From NCBI GenBank assembly GCA_021798015.1, contig JAJZYP010000015.1, positions 1-32,384 of the forward strand: 32,384 bases of DNA, written 5' to 3'. The notes under the pieces were generated by a model, which was not told the DNA's origin, searched no databases, and saw only the letters and a list, made by a program, of their open reading frames with translations. A program made the position numbers and the translations under genes. This document shows, in pieces, positions 17,068 to 26,017 of this stretch (positions are counted from its first letter, which is position 1; the number at the start of each line of letters is the position of its first letter). Origin of the DNA: a bacterium. GTDB lineage: Bacteria; SZUA-79; Acidulodesulfobacterales; Acidulodesulfobacteraceae.

Positions 17068-18345
17068 ATGCAAAAGATTATTATAAAAAACGGAATAGTC
17101 GTTGATCCTATTACTAAAACAGAGATTAAAAGAGATATCTATATAGAAAATGGTGTGATGAAAGACTTTTCCTGTAAAAAAACTATAGAAGATGTCGAAA
17201 CATTGGATGTAAATGGTTTAGTTGTTTTACCCGGGCTAATAGACATGCATGTTCATTTAAGGGAGCCCGGTTTTGAATATAAAGAAAATATTAAGTCTGG
17301 AATGGAGGCGGCAATAGCAGGCGGCTTCACATCTATTTGCTGTATGCCAAATACCAATCCTCCAAATGACTCTAAATCCGTAAATAGTTTTTTATTAAAT
17401 AGGGCAAAATCCATTAATCTGATTAATCTTTTTACCGTCGGCGCCATATCAAAAGATTTAAACGGTTCATCTTTATCTAATATCGGCGAATTAAAAGAAT
17501 CGGGAGCAGTTGCAATAAGTGATGACGGAAATCCAGTGGATGATAGTTCACTTATGGCAAGAGCGCTTTTGTACGCCAAAACATTCGACTTACCCGTTAT
17601 ATCTCATAGCGAGGATATCAAATTGCGAGGCAAAGGTGTAATGAACGAAGGGGTTGTCTCACAAAGGCTCGGGGTTGTCGGAATTCCGGCTATTGCCGAA
17701 GAAATAGCCGTGGCAAGAGATGTGGCGCTTGCTAAATATTATGATGCGCGGCTTCACATAGCCCATGTTTCCACTAAAGGTTCGGTTAATATAATAAGAC
17801 AGGCAAAAAAGGAAGGGGTTAGTCTTACATGCGAAACATGCCCTCACTATTTTACCCTTTCCGAAGATTCGCTTTTAAACTATAATACCAATGCAAAAAT
17901 GAATCCTCCGCTGAGAACAAAAGAAGATGTCATTGCTGTTAAAGAGGCGCTCTTAGACGGAACAATAGATGTTATAGCCTCAGATCACGCCCCTCATACG
18001 GAAGACGAAAAGGATACGACATTAAACGATGCCCCGTTTGGAATTATAGGGCTTCAAACGTCGCTTCCTTTGACATTAAAGTTATATAATGAAAAAAAGC
18101 TGACGCTAACGGATGTAGCAAGACTTATGTCTTTAAATCCGGCAAAAATTCTAAATTTAGGCAATAGGGGGGCTATAAAAAATGGATTTGCCGGGGATAT
18201 TACGATTGTGGATATTAATAAAAAGTGGACATTTACAAAGGATAAAATTAAATCTTTAAGTAAAAATTCTCCTTTTATAAATATGGATTTTGTCGGACTT
18301 CCCTTATATGTTATTGTTAATGCCAATTTAATTAATGCAAACTAA
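17068..18345 (+). CDS. pyrC: Dihydroorotase (class I, PyrC)
   Basis: 425-aa amidohydrolase that closes carbamoyl aspartate to dihydroorotate. Metal-binding DMHVHLREPGFEYKEN follows a short N-terminal beta domain. Substrate-binding MPNTNPPND, ISDDGNPV, ISHSED, IAHVST and the metal ligand motif IASDHAPHTEDEK are all present, so this looks catalytically competent rather than a PyrC' pseudo-enzyme. The ATG at 17068, 4 nt after the pyrB stop, is preferred; the frame is open to an upstream TTG (17044) within pyrB that would add eight non-family residues. Confidence 0.95.
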   Translation: MQKIIIKNGIVVDPITKTEIKRDIYIENGVMKDFSCKKTIEDVETLDVNGLVVLPGLIDMHVHLREPGFEYKENIKSGMEAAIAGGFTSICCMPNTNPPNDSKSVNSFLLNRAKSINLINLFTVGAISKDLNGSSLSNIGELKESGAVAISDDGNPVDDSSLMARALLYAKTFDLPVISHSEDIKLRGKGVMNEGVVSQRLGVVGIPAIAEEIAVARDVALAKYYDARLHIAHVSTKGSVNIIRQAKKEGVSLTCETCPHYFTLSEDSLLNYNTNAKMNPPLRTKEDVIAVKEALLDGTIDVIASDHAPHTEDEKDTTLNDAPFGIIGLQTSLPLTLKLYNEKKLTLTDVARLMSLNPAKILNLGNRGAIKNGFAGDITIVDINKKWTFTKDKIKSLSKNSPFINMDFVGLPLYVIVNANLINAN

Positions 18346-18367
18346 TTATTCCAAATTTTAAATAAAT

Positions 18368-19495
18368 ATGAATAATCTAAGCAAAGAAAAAGCACTGCTT
18401 TTGCTGGGCAACGGGAAATATTATGAGGGGTATTACGAGGGAAGAGCGATAGAATCTGGCGGCGAAATAGTTTTTAATACCGCTATGAACGGCTATCAAG
18501 AATTAATCACCGACCCTTCTTATAACGGGCAGATTGTTCTTATGACTTATCCGATGATTGGCAATTACGGGATAAACGAGACCGATTTTGAATCGGAAAG
18601 GGTATGGATATCGGGGCTTGTTACAAAAAACTATGTAGAGATGTTTTCACATTTTAGCGCGTCAAAAAGCTTATCCGAGTTTGTTAATGCTTACGGTTTT
18701 CCGGTAATTTCGGGGATTGACACAAGGTATTTAACAATAGATTTAAGGAATGAGGGTTCGATTAATGCATATATTGCTCCAAAGGAATCCGGAATTACAT
18801 ACATTAGAAGTAAATTAACAGGTTTACCCAAAATGGAGGGCTTAAACCTTGTCAAAAATGTTTCCACGACTAAAGTTTATGAGAAAAGGGTTGAGCCCCA
18901 CGAGTTTAATGTAACTATTATCGATTACGGTGTTAAGTATAATACGATAAGATCCCTTAACAATTTAAACGCTAATGTAACGGTTGTTCCTCATAAGTGT
19001 TCCAAGCAGGAGATACTTAAAACCGAACCCGACGGAATTCTTTTATCTAACGGACCCGGAGACCCTAAGACTATGGAAAATGAAATCGAAATCATAAAAA
19101 GCCTATTAGGCGAAAAACCAATTTTTGGAATATGTTTAGGACACCAATTATTAGCTTTGTCGTTGGGTTTTAATACATACAAGCTTAAATTTGGGCATCA
19201 CGGAATAAACCATCCTGTTAAAAATCTTAAAACCTCAAAGATAGAAATAACCTCCCAAAATCATGGTTTTTGCGTCGATTTGTCAAAAACGGGCGGTTAT
19301 ATATCAAAAAATACGGAATTAACCCATATAAGCCTTAATGATAATACCGTAGAAGGTATAAAAAATATCGAATTAAAGGCGTTTTCGGTTCAATATCATC
19401 CTGAAAGCTCGCCGGGACCAAGAGATTCGAGGTATCTTTTTTCCGAATTTAAAGAGCTATGTTTAAATAATAAAAAAAGGATTTTTAAGGTTTAG
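18368..19495 (+). CDS. carA: Carbamoyl-phosphate synthase small (glutaminase) subunit
   Basis: 375 aa. The N-terminal CPSase domain has YYEGRAIESGGEIVFNTAMNG-like sequence and MTYPMIGNYGIN. The class I glutaminase domain has LLSNGPGDP, the nucleophile in GICLGHQLLALSLG, FGHHGINHPV, and QYHPESSPGP with the His and Glu of the triad. It provides ammonia to CarB for carbamoyl phosphate, used for pyrimidines and arginine. It lies 22 nt after pyrC and is separated from carB by a radical SAM gene. Confidence 0.96.
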   Translation: MNNLSKEKALLLLGNGKYYEGYYEGRAIESGGEIVFNTAMNGYQELITDPSYNGQIVLMTYPMIGNYGINETDFESERVWISGLVTKNYVEMFSHFSASKSLSEFVNAYGFPVISGIDTRYLTIDLRNEGSINAYIAPKESGITYIRSKLTGLPKMEGLNLVKNVSTTKVYEKRVEPHEFNVTIIDYGVKYNTIRSLNNLNANVTVVPHKCSKQEILKTEPDGILLSNGPGDPKTMENEIEIIKSLLGEKPIFGICLGHQLLALSLGFNTYKLKFGHHGINHPVKNLKTSKIEITSQNHGFCVDLSKTGGYISKNTELTHISLNDNTVEGIKNIELKAFSVQYHPESSPGPRDSRYLFSEFKELCLNNKKRIFKV

Positions 19496-19519
19496 TTTAT
19501 TTTAATAAATACTTAACGA

Positions 19520-20452
19520 ATGAAAATAAAACATACGCCATTATATTTAGCTCTTTCAAATAAAGAGTTTTTGGCAAAAATCGATGAACTTTATGAGTTA
19601 ATGGAAGAGTGCGAGCTTTGCCCGAGAAGATGTAAAGCTAAAAGATTACATGACGAAAAAGGCTTGTGCGGCGCAGAAGGTAAATTAAGAATCGCAAGCA
19701 TAAACCTTCATTTCGGCGAGGAGCCGCCTATATCAGGGAAAACAGGTTCAGGAACGGTATTTTTTAGCGGATGTCCGCTTAAGTGTAAATTTTGCCAAAA
19801 TTATCCGATTAGCAGGTATTGTGCCGGAAATTCATATGATACTGCGGAACTTGCGGCAGGTATGCTAAAACTTCAAGAAAAAGGGGCGCACAATATTAAT
19901 TTAGTTTCATCTTCACATTTTATGCCGTTTGTTGCGGAATCCATATTTTTAGCAAAACAACAGGGGCTTTCCATACCGATTGTTTATAATAGCTCGGGGT
20001 ATGAATCCGAAAAATTACTTAATTTATTAAATAAAATTATCGATATATATCTTCCCGATATCAAATATTCAAATAATAAAGAGGCTTTAAAATATTCGGG
20101 GATAAAAGATTATGTTGAAATTAATAGATTAGCTTTAAAGAACATGTATAATCAGGTAAAGGAACTTGTTATGGATGCCGAAGGGGTTGCTATTTCCGGC
20201 CTTATGATAAGGCACCTTGTTTTACCTGCAGGAATAAGCGGATATAAAGATTCCTTCAGGTTTATTGCAGACGAACTTAGCGTAAATGTTCCTGTAAGCC
20301 TTATGAGCCAATATTTTCCCGCATATAAAGCCAAATATGATTTTGAAATCAATCGAAAAATAACCCCTAAAGAGTATGCGGAGGCTATTTTGGATATGAC
20401 AAATGCGAATTTAATAGGATATTTTCAGGAAAGTAATTCTTTAATATTTTAA
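19520..20452 (+). CDS. Radical SAM protein, PflX-like (pyruvate formate-lyase activase homologue)
   Basis: 310 aa of the COG1313/PflX type. An N-terminal cysteine cluster (C31, C34, C38 and C50: CELCPRRC and GLCG) precedes the radical SAM signature CxxxCxxC (C85, C89, C92) in [18 protein letters not shown]. Later motifs [12 protein letters not shown] and [10 protein letters not shown] fit the same family. It would bind a 4Fe-4S cluster and S-adenosylmethionine; the N-terminal cysteines could bind a second metal site. Substrate is unknown. Its position between carA and carB on the same strand implies co-transcription, but a role in carbamoyl phosphate synthesis is not supported by the family. 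Confidence 0.87.
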   Translation: MKIKHTPLYLALSNKEFLAKIDELYELMEECELCPRRCKAKRLHDEKGLCGAEGKLRIASINLHFGEEPPISGKTGSGTVFFSGCPLKCKFCQNYPISRYCAGNSYDTAELAAGMLKLQEKGAHNINLVSSSHFMPFVAESIFLAKQQGLSIPIVYNSSGYESEKLLNLLNKIIDIYLPDIKYSNNKEALKYSGIKDYVEINRLALKNMYNQVKELVMDAEGVAISGLMIRHLVLPAGISGYKDSFRFIADELSVNVPVSLMSQYFPAYKAKYDFEINRKITPKEYAEAILDMTNANLIGYFQESNSLIF

Positions 20453-20498
20453 ATATCTTAACCAAAAATTTAATCCGTTAATAAAATTATGTAAAATT

Positions 20499-23400
20499 AT
20501 GCCTAAAAGAACCGATATTAAAAAAATTTTAATAATAGGCTCAGGACCCATTGTAATAGGGCAGGCGGCAGAATTTGATTATTCCGGCACCCAGGGGGCG
20601 AAGGCTTTAGCCGAGGAAGGCTATGAGGTCATACTTGTAAATTCTAATCCTGCTACCATCATGACTGATCCCGGTTATGCGAGCAAAACCTACATCGAAC
20701 CGTTAACAAAGGGATTTATTACAAAAATTATAGAAAAGGAAAGACCCGATAGCATATTGCCGACGCTTGGCGGGCAGACAGCCCTTAACCTGACATTAGA
20801 ACTTTATGAGGATGGGGTTTTACAGAAATACGGATTGAAAATTTTGGGGGCGAATGTTGACGCAATTAAAAAAGCCGAGGATAGAGAATATTTTAAAAAA
20901 AGCATGGAAAAGATAGGTGTTCCGGTTTTGCAGGGCGGTTTTGCCGCTAACATGGATGAGGCTTACGAAGTTCAGAAAAAAATTGGTTTTCCCGTGATAA
21001 TAAGGCCCTCTTTTACATTAGGGGGAACAGGGGGAGGTATTGCCTATAATATCTACGAATTTGCAGAGTTTGCTTCAAACGGGATAAACGCAAGTCCGAT
21101 AAACGAGATATTAATCGAGAAGTCTGTTATCGGATTTAAAGAGGTCGAACTTGAGGTTATGACGGACAAAAATAGAAATACCATAATAATATGCTCTATC
21201 GAAAATTTTGATCCAATGGGAATTCATACAGGAGACTCTATTACCGTTGCTCCCGTTCAAACCTTAAATGACAAAGATTTACAGAAACTTCGCGACTATT
21301 CCATTAAGATAATGAACGAGATAGGAATCGAAACGGGAGGCTCTAACATTCAATTTGCTTTAGATCCTGATTCCGATAAGGTATATGTTATCGAGATGAA
21401 TCCGAGGGTTTCGAGAAGCTCAAGCTTAGCGTCAAAAGCAACAGGATTTGCAATAGCCAAGATTGCCGCAAAGTTGGCAGTCGGTTATACCTTAGATGAA
21501 ATTACGAACGATATTACAAAAAAGACGCTTGCATGCTTTGAACCGTCGATAGATTATGTCGTTACAAAAATGCCCCGTTTTACATTCGAAAAATTTCCTC
21601 AAACCGATAATACTCTGACAACCCATATGAAATCGGTCGGCGAAGTTATGGCAATAGGCAGAACATTTATAGATTCGATTCAAAAGGCCGCAAGGTCATT
21701 AGAAAATGGGAATTACGGGATTGAATCTCTTTATGGATTAGATTTATCTTACGGCAATATCGAAAACAGACAAGACACCCTTATGATTAAAGAAGAAATA
21801 AGGTCTTTAATAAAAAATAACGATTATAGAAGATTGTTTTTAATAGCCGATGCCATAAGGATAAATCTTACTATTGACGAGATTTATGAATTGTCCAAAA
21901 TAGATAAGTGGTTTTTAAATCAAATTATCCTCATTATAGAACTTGAAAAGAAACTTTTTTCTATTCAGGATTTGGAAAGAAATATTCCCCTCTTAAAGGA
22001 AGCTAAAGAATTTGGTTTCTCTAATTGGGTTATTGCAAAGCTAACCGCAAGATGTGAAGACGGAAAACGCCTGTCCCCCGAAGATTATTCAAAAAAAGAC
22101 GAAAAGACAATCTCGTTAATTAAAGAAGCGGAGAAGCTTATATCCGATATTTGCAAAAAGAATAATATATTAAGGGTTTATAAGAAGGTCGATACCTGCG
22201 CCGCCGAATTTGAGGCCTCCACGCCTTATATGTATTCATCTTACGATAAATTTAACGAAGTTAAACCGTTAGAAGATAAAAAAGTGGTTATTTTGGGCAG
22301 CGGTCCAAATAGAATCGGTCAGGGAATAGAATTTGACTATTGCTGTGTTCACTGCGCCTTAGCTTTAAAAGAAAGCGGCTATTCTTCCATAATGGTTAAC
22401 TGTAATCCTGAAACTGTTTCAACCGATTACGATACTTCATCCAGATTATATTTTGAACCCTTAACCTCCGAAGATGTTATGGGCGTCGAAACCATTGAGG
22501 CTAATCCCCCCGTTATATTACAATTTGGCGGTCAAACGCCGCTTAAGCTGGCAAAAGAATTTGATTCAAGCGGCATTAAAATACTGGGAACATCTTTTAA
22601 AGATATTGACACCGCCGAGGATAGGGAAAAGTTCAAAAGGGTGATTGAAAAATTAAATCTGCTGCAGCCGAATAGTTCAATGGCATTTAACGATGAAGAG
22701 GTTTATAAGAATTCTACCCAGATCGGGTTTCCCGTTTTATTGAGACCTTCTTATGTTCTGGGCGGAAGGGCAATGGAAATTATCTATAATGAAAATAATT
22801 TACGACAATATATCAAAAAAATATTTAAGCAGGATATTTCTTTTCCTATACTTATAGATAAATTTTTAGAGGATGCCATTGAGGTTGATGTAGACGCATT
22901 AAGCGACTCTAAGTCTGTTTATATTGCGGGAATAATGGAGCATATAGAAGAAGCGGGCGTTCATTCCGGGGACAGCGCATGTTCATTGCCTGCATTTTCT
23001 TTAGACAAGGATATTATCGAAAGGATAAAAGAAATAACCGTAACAATTTGTTTTGAGTTTAAGGTTATGGGCCTCATCAATATTCAATATGCCGTTAAAA
23101 ATAACGATATATATGTCATAGAAGTTAATCCAAGGGCATCTAGAACCGTTCCGTTTGTCAGTAAGGCGACAGGTATCCCAGTCGCTAAACTTGCGACAAA
23201 GATTCTTCTAGGGGAAAGGCTTGATTCTTTCAAACTTGGGAGGTCGTTTAATATCGATTATTATTGTGTAAAGGAGGCCGTTTTTCCATTTTCAAAATTT
23301 TCTAATGTCGATCCTATGCTTGGACCGGAAATGCGTTCGACAGGCGAAGTAATGGGAATAGACAGAAATTTTGGGATGGCTTATGCCAAATCTCAAATAG

Positions 23401-23825
23401 CCGCCGGTCAAAATCTTCCACTATCCGGCGCGGTTTTAATAAGCGTTAAAGACGAGGATAAAAAATATTTAAGCGGCATTTGCAAACCTTTAATAGATAT
23501 GGGTTTCCATATACTTGCCACAAAAGGAACATCGGAGTATTTAAACAGATTAAACATTAAAAATCAAAAGATAAATAAGGTAAAAGAGGGTAGGCCGCAC
23601 ATAATAGATGCCCTTAAAAACAAGGAAATTTCAATGATTTTTAATACGCCGAGGGGGATGAAATCATTAGAGGATTCGTATATAATAAGAAGAAGCGCCG
23701 TTGAATTTTCTTTGCCTTATTATACGACAATCAGGGGCGCTACTGCCGCATGTATGGCAATAAAGGCGTTAAAGGAACAGGATATATCGGTTAACGCATT
23801 ACAGGATTATTATAAAGAGATATAA
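20499..23825 (+). CDS. carB: Carbamoyl-phosphate synthase large subunit
   Basis: 1108 aa with two homologous ATP-grasp halves. The first begins [20 protein letters not shown] and carries [15 protein letters not shown] and [18 protein letters not shown]. The second begins [20 protein letters not shown] and carries [15 protein letters not shown] and [18 protein letters not shown]. The C-terminal MGS-like allosteric domain (about the last 140 residues, [16 protein letters not shown] onward) is present, so UMP or ornithine control is possible. Slightly longer than the roughly 1070 aa usual. It starts at an ATG in AT-rich sequence, without a Shine-Dalgarno. Confidence 0.97.
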   Translation: MPKRTDIKKILIIGSGPIVIGQAAEFDYSGTQGAKALAEEGYEVILVNSNPATIMTDPGYASKTYIEPLTKGFITKIIEKERPDSILPTLGGQTALNLTLELYEDGVLQKYGLKILGANVDAIKKAEDREYFKKSMEKIGVPVLQGGFAANMDEAYEVQKKIGFPVIIRPSFTLGGTGGGIAYNIYEFAEFASNGINASPINEILIEKSVIGFKEVELEVMTDKNRNTIIICSIENFDPMGIHTGDSITVAPVQTLNDKDLQKLRDYSIKIMNEIGIETGGSNIQFALDPDSDKVYVIEMNPRVSRSSSLASKATGFAIAKIAAKLAVGYTLDEITNDITKKTLACFEPSIDYVVTKMPRFTFEKFPQTDNTLTTHMKSVGEVMAIGRTFIDSIQKAARSLENGNYGIESLYGLDLSYGNIENRQDTLMIKEEIRSLIKNNDYRRLFLIADAIRINLTIDEIYELSKIDKWFLNQIILIIELEKKLFSIQDLERNIPLLKEAKEFGFSNWVIAKLTARCEDGKRLSPEDYSKKDEKTISLIKEAEKLISDICKKNNILRVYKKVDTCAAEFEASTPYMYSSYDKFNEVKPLEDKKVVILGSGPNRIGQGIEFDYCCVHCALALKESGYSSIMVNCNPETVSTDYDTSSRLYFEPLTSEDVMGVETIEANPPVILQFGGQTPLKLAKEFDSSGIKILGTSFKDIDTAEDREKFKRVIEKLNLLQPNSSMAFNDEEVYKNSTQIGFPVLLRPSYVLGGRAMEIIYNENNLRQYIKKIFKQDISFPILIDKFLEDAIEVDVDALSDSKSVYIAGIMEHIEEAGVHSGDSACSLPAFSLDKDIIERIKEITVTICFEFKVMGLINIQYAVKNNDIYVIEVNPRASRTVPFVSKATGIPVAKLATKILLGERLDSFKLGRSFNIDYYCVKEAVFPFSKFSNVDPMLGPEMRSTGEVMGIDRNFGMAYAKSQIAAGQNLPLSGAVLISVKDEDKKYLSGICKPLIDMGFHILATKGTSEYLNRLNIKNQKINKVKEGRPHIIDALKNKEISMIFNTPRGMKSLEDSYIIRRSAVEFSLPYYTTIRGATAACMAIKALKEQDISVNALQDYYKEI

Positions 23826-23854
23826 AAATATAAAGGAGGTGAATTTTATTTACG

Positions 23855-24334
23855 ATGTCAGGAAAATCTTTTCCAATCACAAAGGAGGGCTATCATAATA
23901 TAGTCAAAGAATTAAAAAGGTTAAAGACTGTCGAGAGACCTGCCAATATTAAGGCAATCGAAGAGGCAAGGGCTCACGGGGATTTATCAGAGAATGCGGA
24001 GTACCATGCCGCAAAAGAAAGACAGAGCTTTCTGGAGGGCAAGATTATGGAGCTGGAGGATAAGATAGCAAGAGCTCAGGTAGTAGATGTCTCTAAGATT
24101 TGCGAAGAAAAGGTCGTGTTTGGCGCATTGGTAAAATTATTGGATTTGAACAATGATTATGAGGTGGCGTATCAAATAGTAGGAGATGCCGAATCAAATA
24201 TAAAAGAATGTAAAATTTCGATAAGTTCTCCTATTGCCAGGGCTTTAATAGGCAGATGCGTAGGAGATGAAGTAACTATAAATGTCCCCAACGGGGTTAA
24301 AGAGTTTGAAATCCTTGACATATCATACATTTAA
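23855..24334 (+). CDS. greA: Transcription elongation factor GreA
   Basis: 159 aa. The N-terminal coiled coil enters the RNA polymerase secondary channel and stimulates cleavage of backtracked RNA; its acidic tip GDLSENAEYHAAKERQ is intact. The C-terminal FKBP-like domain with SPIARALIGRCVGDEVTINVPNG is also standard. A strong AAAGGAGGT site (23832-23840) lies 14 nt before the ATG, a rather long spacing, but no other in-frame start is nearer. Located 29 nt after carB, it probably ends the pyr transcript. The nfu promoter overlaps its last codons. Confidence 0.96.
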   Translation: MSGKSFPITKEGYHNIVKELKRLKTVERPANIKAIEEARAHGDLSENAEYHAAKERQSFLEGKIMELEDKIARAQVVDVSKICEEKVVFGALVKLLDLNNDYEVAYQIVGDAESNIKECKISISSPIARALIGRCVGDEVTINVPNGVKEFEILDISYI

Positions 24335-24343
24335 TGGTAACAT
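24315..24343 (+). promoter_or_regulatory. Promoter of the nfu gene
   Basis: A perfect -35 TTGACA (24315-24320), 17-bp spacer with extended TG (24335-24336), and -10 TAACAT (24338-24343). It overlaps the end of greA and gives a leader of about 90 nt. Confidence 0.75.
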
Positions 24344-24438
24344 TTAACTATATGGATGTTATGTATATAAGTTATCGGTTAAAATAAAAAATTACTCACT
24401 AAGCGTGGATATATAAAAAGATAAAAGGAGGATTTATA

Positions 24439-24669
24439 ATGGCTTTAGATAAAGTTCAAGTATCAAAGGTTTTAGATGAAATTAGACCGTCTTTGCAATT
24501 TGACGGAGGTGATGTGGAATTGGTGAACATTTTAGAAGACGGAACCGTTAATGTTAGACTTAAAGGCGCTTGTGCAGGTTGCATGGGTTCTATAATGACA
24601 CTGAAGGGTGGCATTGAACGCCTACTGAAGGAACGCGTGCCAGGCGTAAAAGAGGTCAATGCGGTTTAA
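24439..24669 (+). CDS. NifU C-terminal domain (Nfu-type) Fe-S cluster carrier
   Basis: 76 aa, a stand-alone NifU-like domain. It has the opening VLDEIRPSLQFDGGDVELV and the cluster-binding CxxC in GACAGCMGS (C45 and C48), then LKGGIERLLKERVPGVKEV. Dimers of such proteins hold a 4Fe-4S cluster and pass it to client enzymes. AAAAGGAGG upstream of the ATG is a strong ribosome site. With its own promoter and a strong terminator it forms a one-gene unit. No isc or suf genes are near. Confidence 0.94.
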   Translation: MALDKVQVSKVLDEIRPSLQFDGGDVELVNILEDGTVNVRLKGACAGCMGSIMTLKGGIERLLKERVPGVKEVNAV

Positions 24670-24727
24670 GTAAATTGTAAATTAGAAATTTCGGCAGGTA
24701 TTTTTTGCGCCGGGATTTTCAATTATT

Positions 24728-24756
24728 AAGCCCACTTACCAGTGGGCTTTTTTTAT
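24728..24756 (+). terminator. Intrinsic terminator after nfu
   Basis: AAGCCCACT (24728-24736) pairs perfectly with AGTGGGCTT (24741-24749) around a TACC tetraloop, followed by a run of T to 24754. In the minus direction the stem is followed only by TTAATAATT, so it would be a weak terminator for alr, whose stop is at 24761. Confidence 0.9.
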
Positions 24757-24760
24757 GTTT

Positions 24761-25882
24761 TTAAAAAATATAGGTTTTTTGGTTTGATTTTCCTAAGTTA
24801 AGGCATATTTCATAGGGAATAGTTTGGGCTTTTAGAGCAATTTCTTTCAAATCAATCTGTTTTGTAAGGCTTTTCCCTGTAACTATTACCTCGTCATGCA
24901 TATTTACCGCTTCTATCTTTGTAATGTCAACAATTGTCATATTCATAGTTACTATTCCGACAATATTTGCAAAGTTATCCCTGATTAAAAATCTACCGTT
25001 ATTTGATAATAATCTCGGTATGCCGTTATCATAACCGGCATTAATAACAGCTGCGGTCATATCATAAGGCGCCTTAAAAGTATTGTTGTAAGATATAAAT
25101 GCTCCCTTTTTTATTTTTTTGATTTGCATAATTGATGATTTTAAAGTCATTAAGGGTTTAAGATTTAATTCCGGATAATTATACAGGTTTGGATTTATGC
25201 CGTAAAGAGATATTCCAGGCCTTATTGCGTTAGAAAAATCTTGTCCTATTTCACTATTAGTGAGCGAAGAACTTGCGCTTATATGGGTAAATTGAGGTAT
25301 AATACCCTTTTTTTTAAAATCTGATAATATTTTTTTGTAATTTTTAAGTTGAAAATTCGTGTATTCAAGATCATTTCCGGCAGATGATAAATGACTGAAA
25401 ATCCCCTCTATATTTAGCCAATTTTTGTTTTCTTTTATAATTTCTATTGCCTTTTTTATTTCGGCATCGTTTAATCCTAATCTATTCATTCCCGAATCAT
25501 ATTTTATATGCAGGTTTATGGATGATTTAAGTTCCCTTGCTTTGCTTAAAAGAAATTTAAGATAATCTAAACTAAAAGCAGTGATGCTTAGATTCATCTT
25601 TACGGCGTCTTTTATATCGTTTTCGGAGACGCCAAGGAGCATTAAGAGTTTTGCATCCGGATGATTTTTGCGAAGGGAGATTGCCTCACTCATTTTAACG
25701 ATTCCAAAAAAGTTCACGCCGTTATTTATGAGTGTGTCGGCTACAGGGATGATTCCATGCCCATAAGCGTCGGATTTTAAAATAGCGATTATAGTTTTAT
25801 TTTTAGCTAATTTAAGGGATTTTATTTGATTGATATTATTTTCTAAGTTTTTTAGATTTATAAATAGCGTGGTATCATTCAT
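24761..25882 (-). CDS. alr: Alanine racemase
   Basis: 373-aa PLP enzyme that makes D-alanine for peptidoglycan. The PLP lysine is K36 in ILKSDAYGHG (usually KANAYGHG). KYDSGMNRLG supplies the conserved Arg and AIRPGISLYG the PLP-pyridine Arg. The second-domain region SYNNTF should hold the catalytic Tyr. The usual MD pair of the RxxMDxxxVD motif reads MN in IVTMNMTIVDIT, and the preceding Arg is Ile. This is divergent but probably still a racemase. It is transcribed away from tldD with a promoter in the shared gap. Confidence 0.93.
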   Translation of the reverse strand: MNDTTLFINLKNLENNINQIKSLKLAKNKTIIAILKSDAYGHGIIPVADTLINNGVNFFGIVKMSEAISLRKNHPDAKLLMLLGVSENDIKDAVKMNLSITAFSLDYLKFLLSKARELKSSINLHIKYDSGMNRLGLNDAEIKKAIEIIKENKNWLNIEGIFSHLSSAGNDLEYTNFQLKNYKKILSDFKKKGIIPQFTHISASSSLTNSEIGQDFSNAIRPGISLYGINPNLYNYPELNLKPLMTLKSSIMQIKKIKKGAFISYNNTFKAPYDMTAAVINAGYDNGIPRLLSNNGRFLIRDNFANIVGIVTMNMTIVDITKIEAVNMHDEVIVTGKSLTKQIDLKEIALKAQTIPYEICLNLGKSNQKTYIF

Positions 25883-25926
25883 CGAAAATTAAGGTTTTAA
25901 TTTTAGTTTTAATCGGCAATGTATAA

Positions 25927-25955
25927 ATTATATAAAAATCTTTATAAATAAACAA
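25927..25955 (-). promoter_or_regulatory. Promoter of alr
   Basis: On the minus strand: TTGTTT (25950-25955), a 17-bp spacer and a perfect TATAAT (25927-25932). It interleaves with the tldD promoter on the other strand, so the two may compete for polymerase. Confidence 0.5.
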
Positions 25956-25969
25956 TCTTATGTTAAAAT
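25941..25969 (+). promoter_or_regulatory. Promoter of tldD
   Basis: -35 TTTATA (25941-25946), 17-bp spacer ending in the extended TGT, and -10 TAAAAT (25964-25969). Leader of about 40 nt to tldD. Confidence 0.55.
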
Positions 25970-26017
25970 TTATGGAGTTATAAATAAAAAATAATAAGCG
26001 TAGTCATTGAGGGCAAA

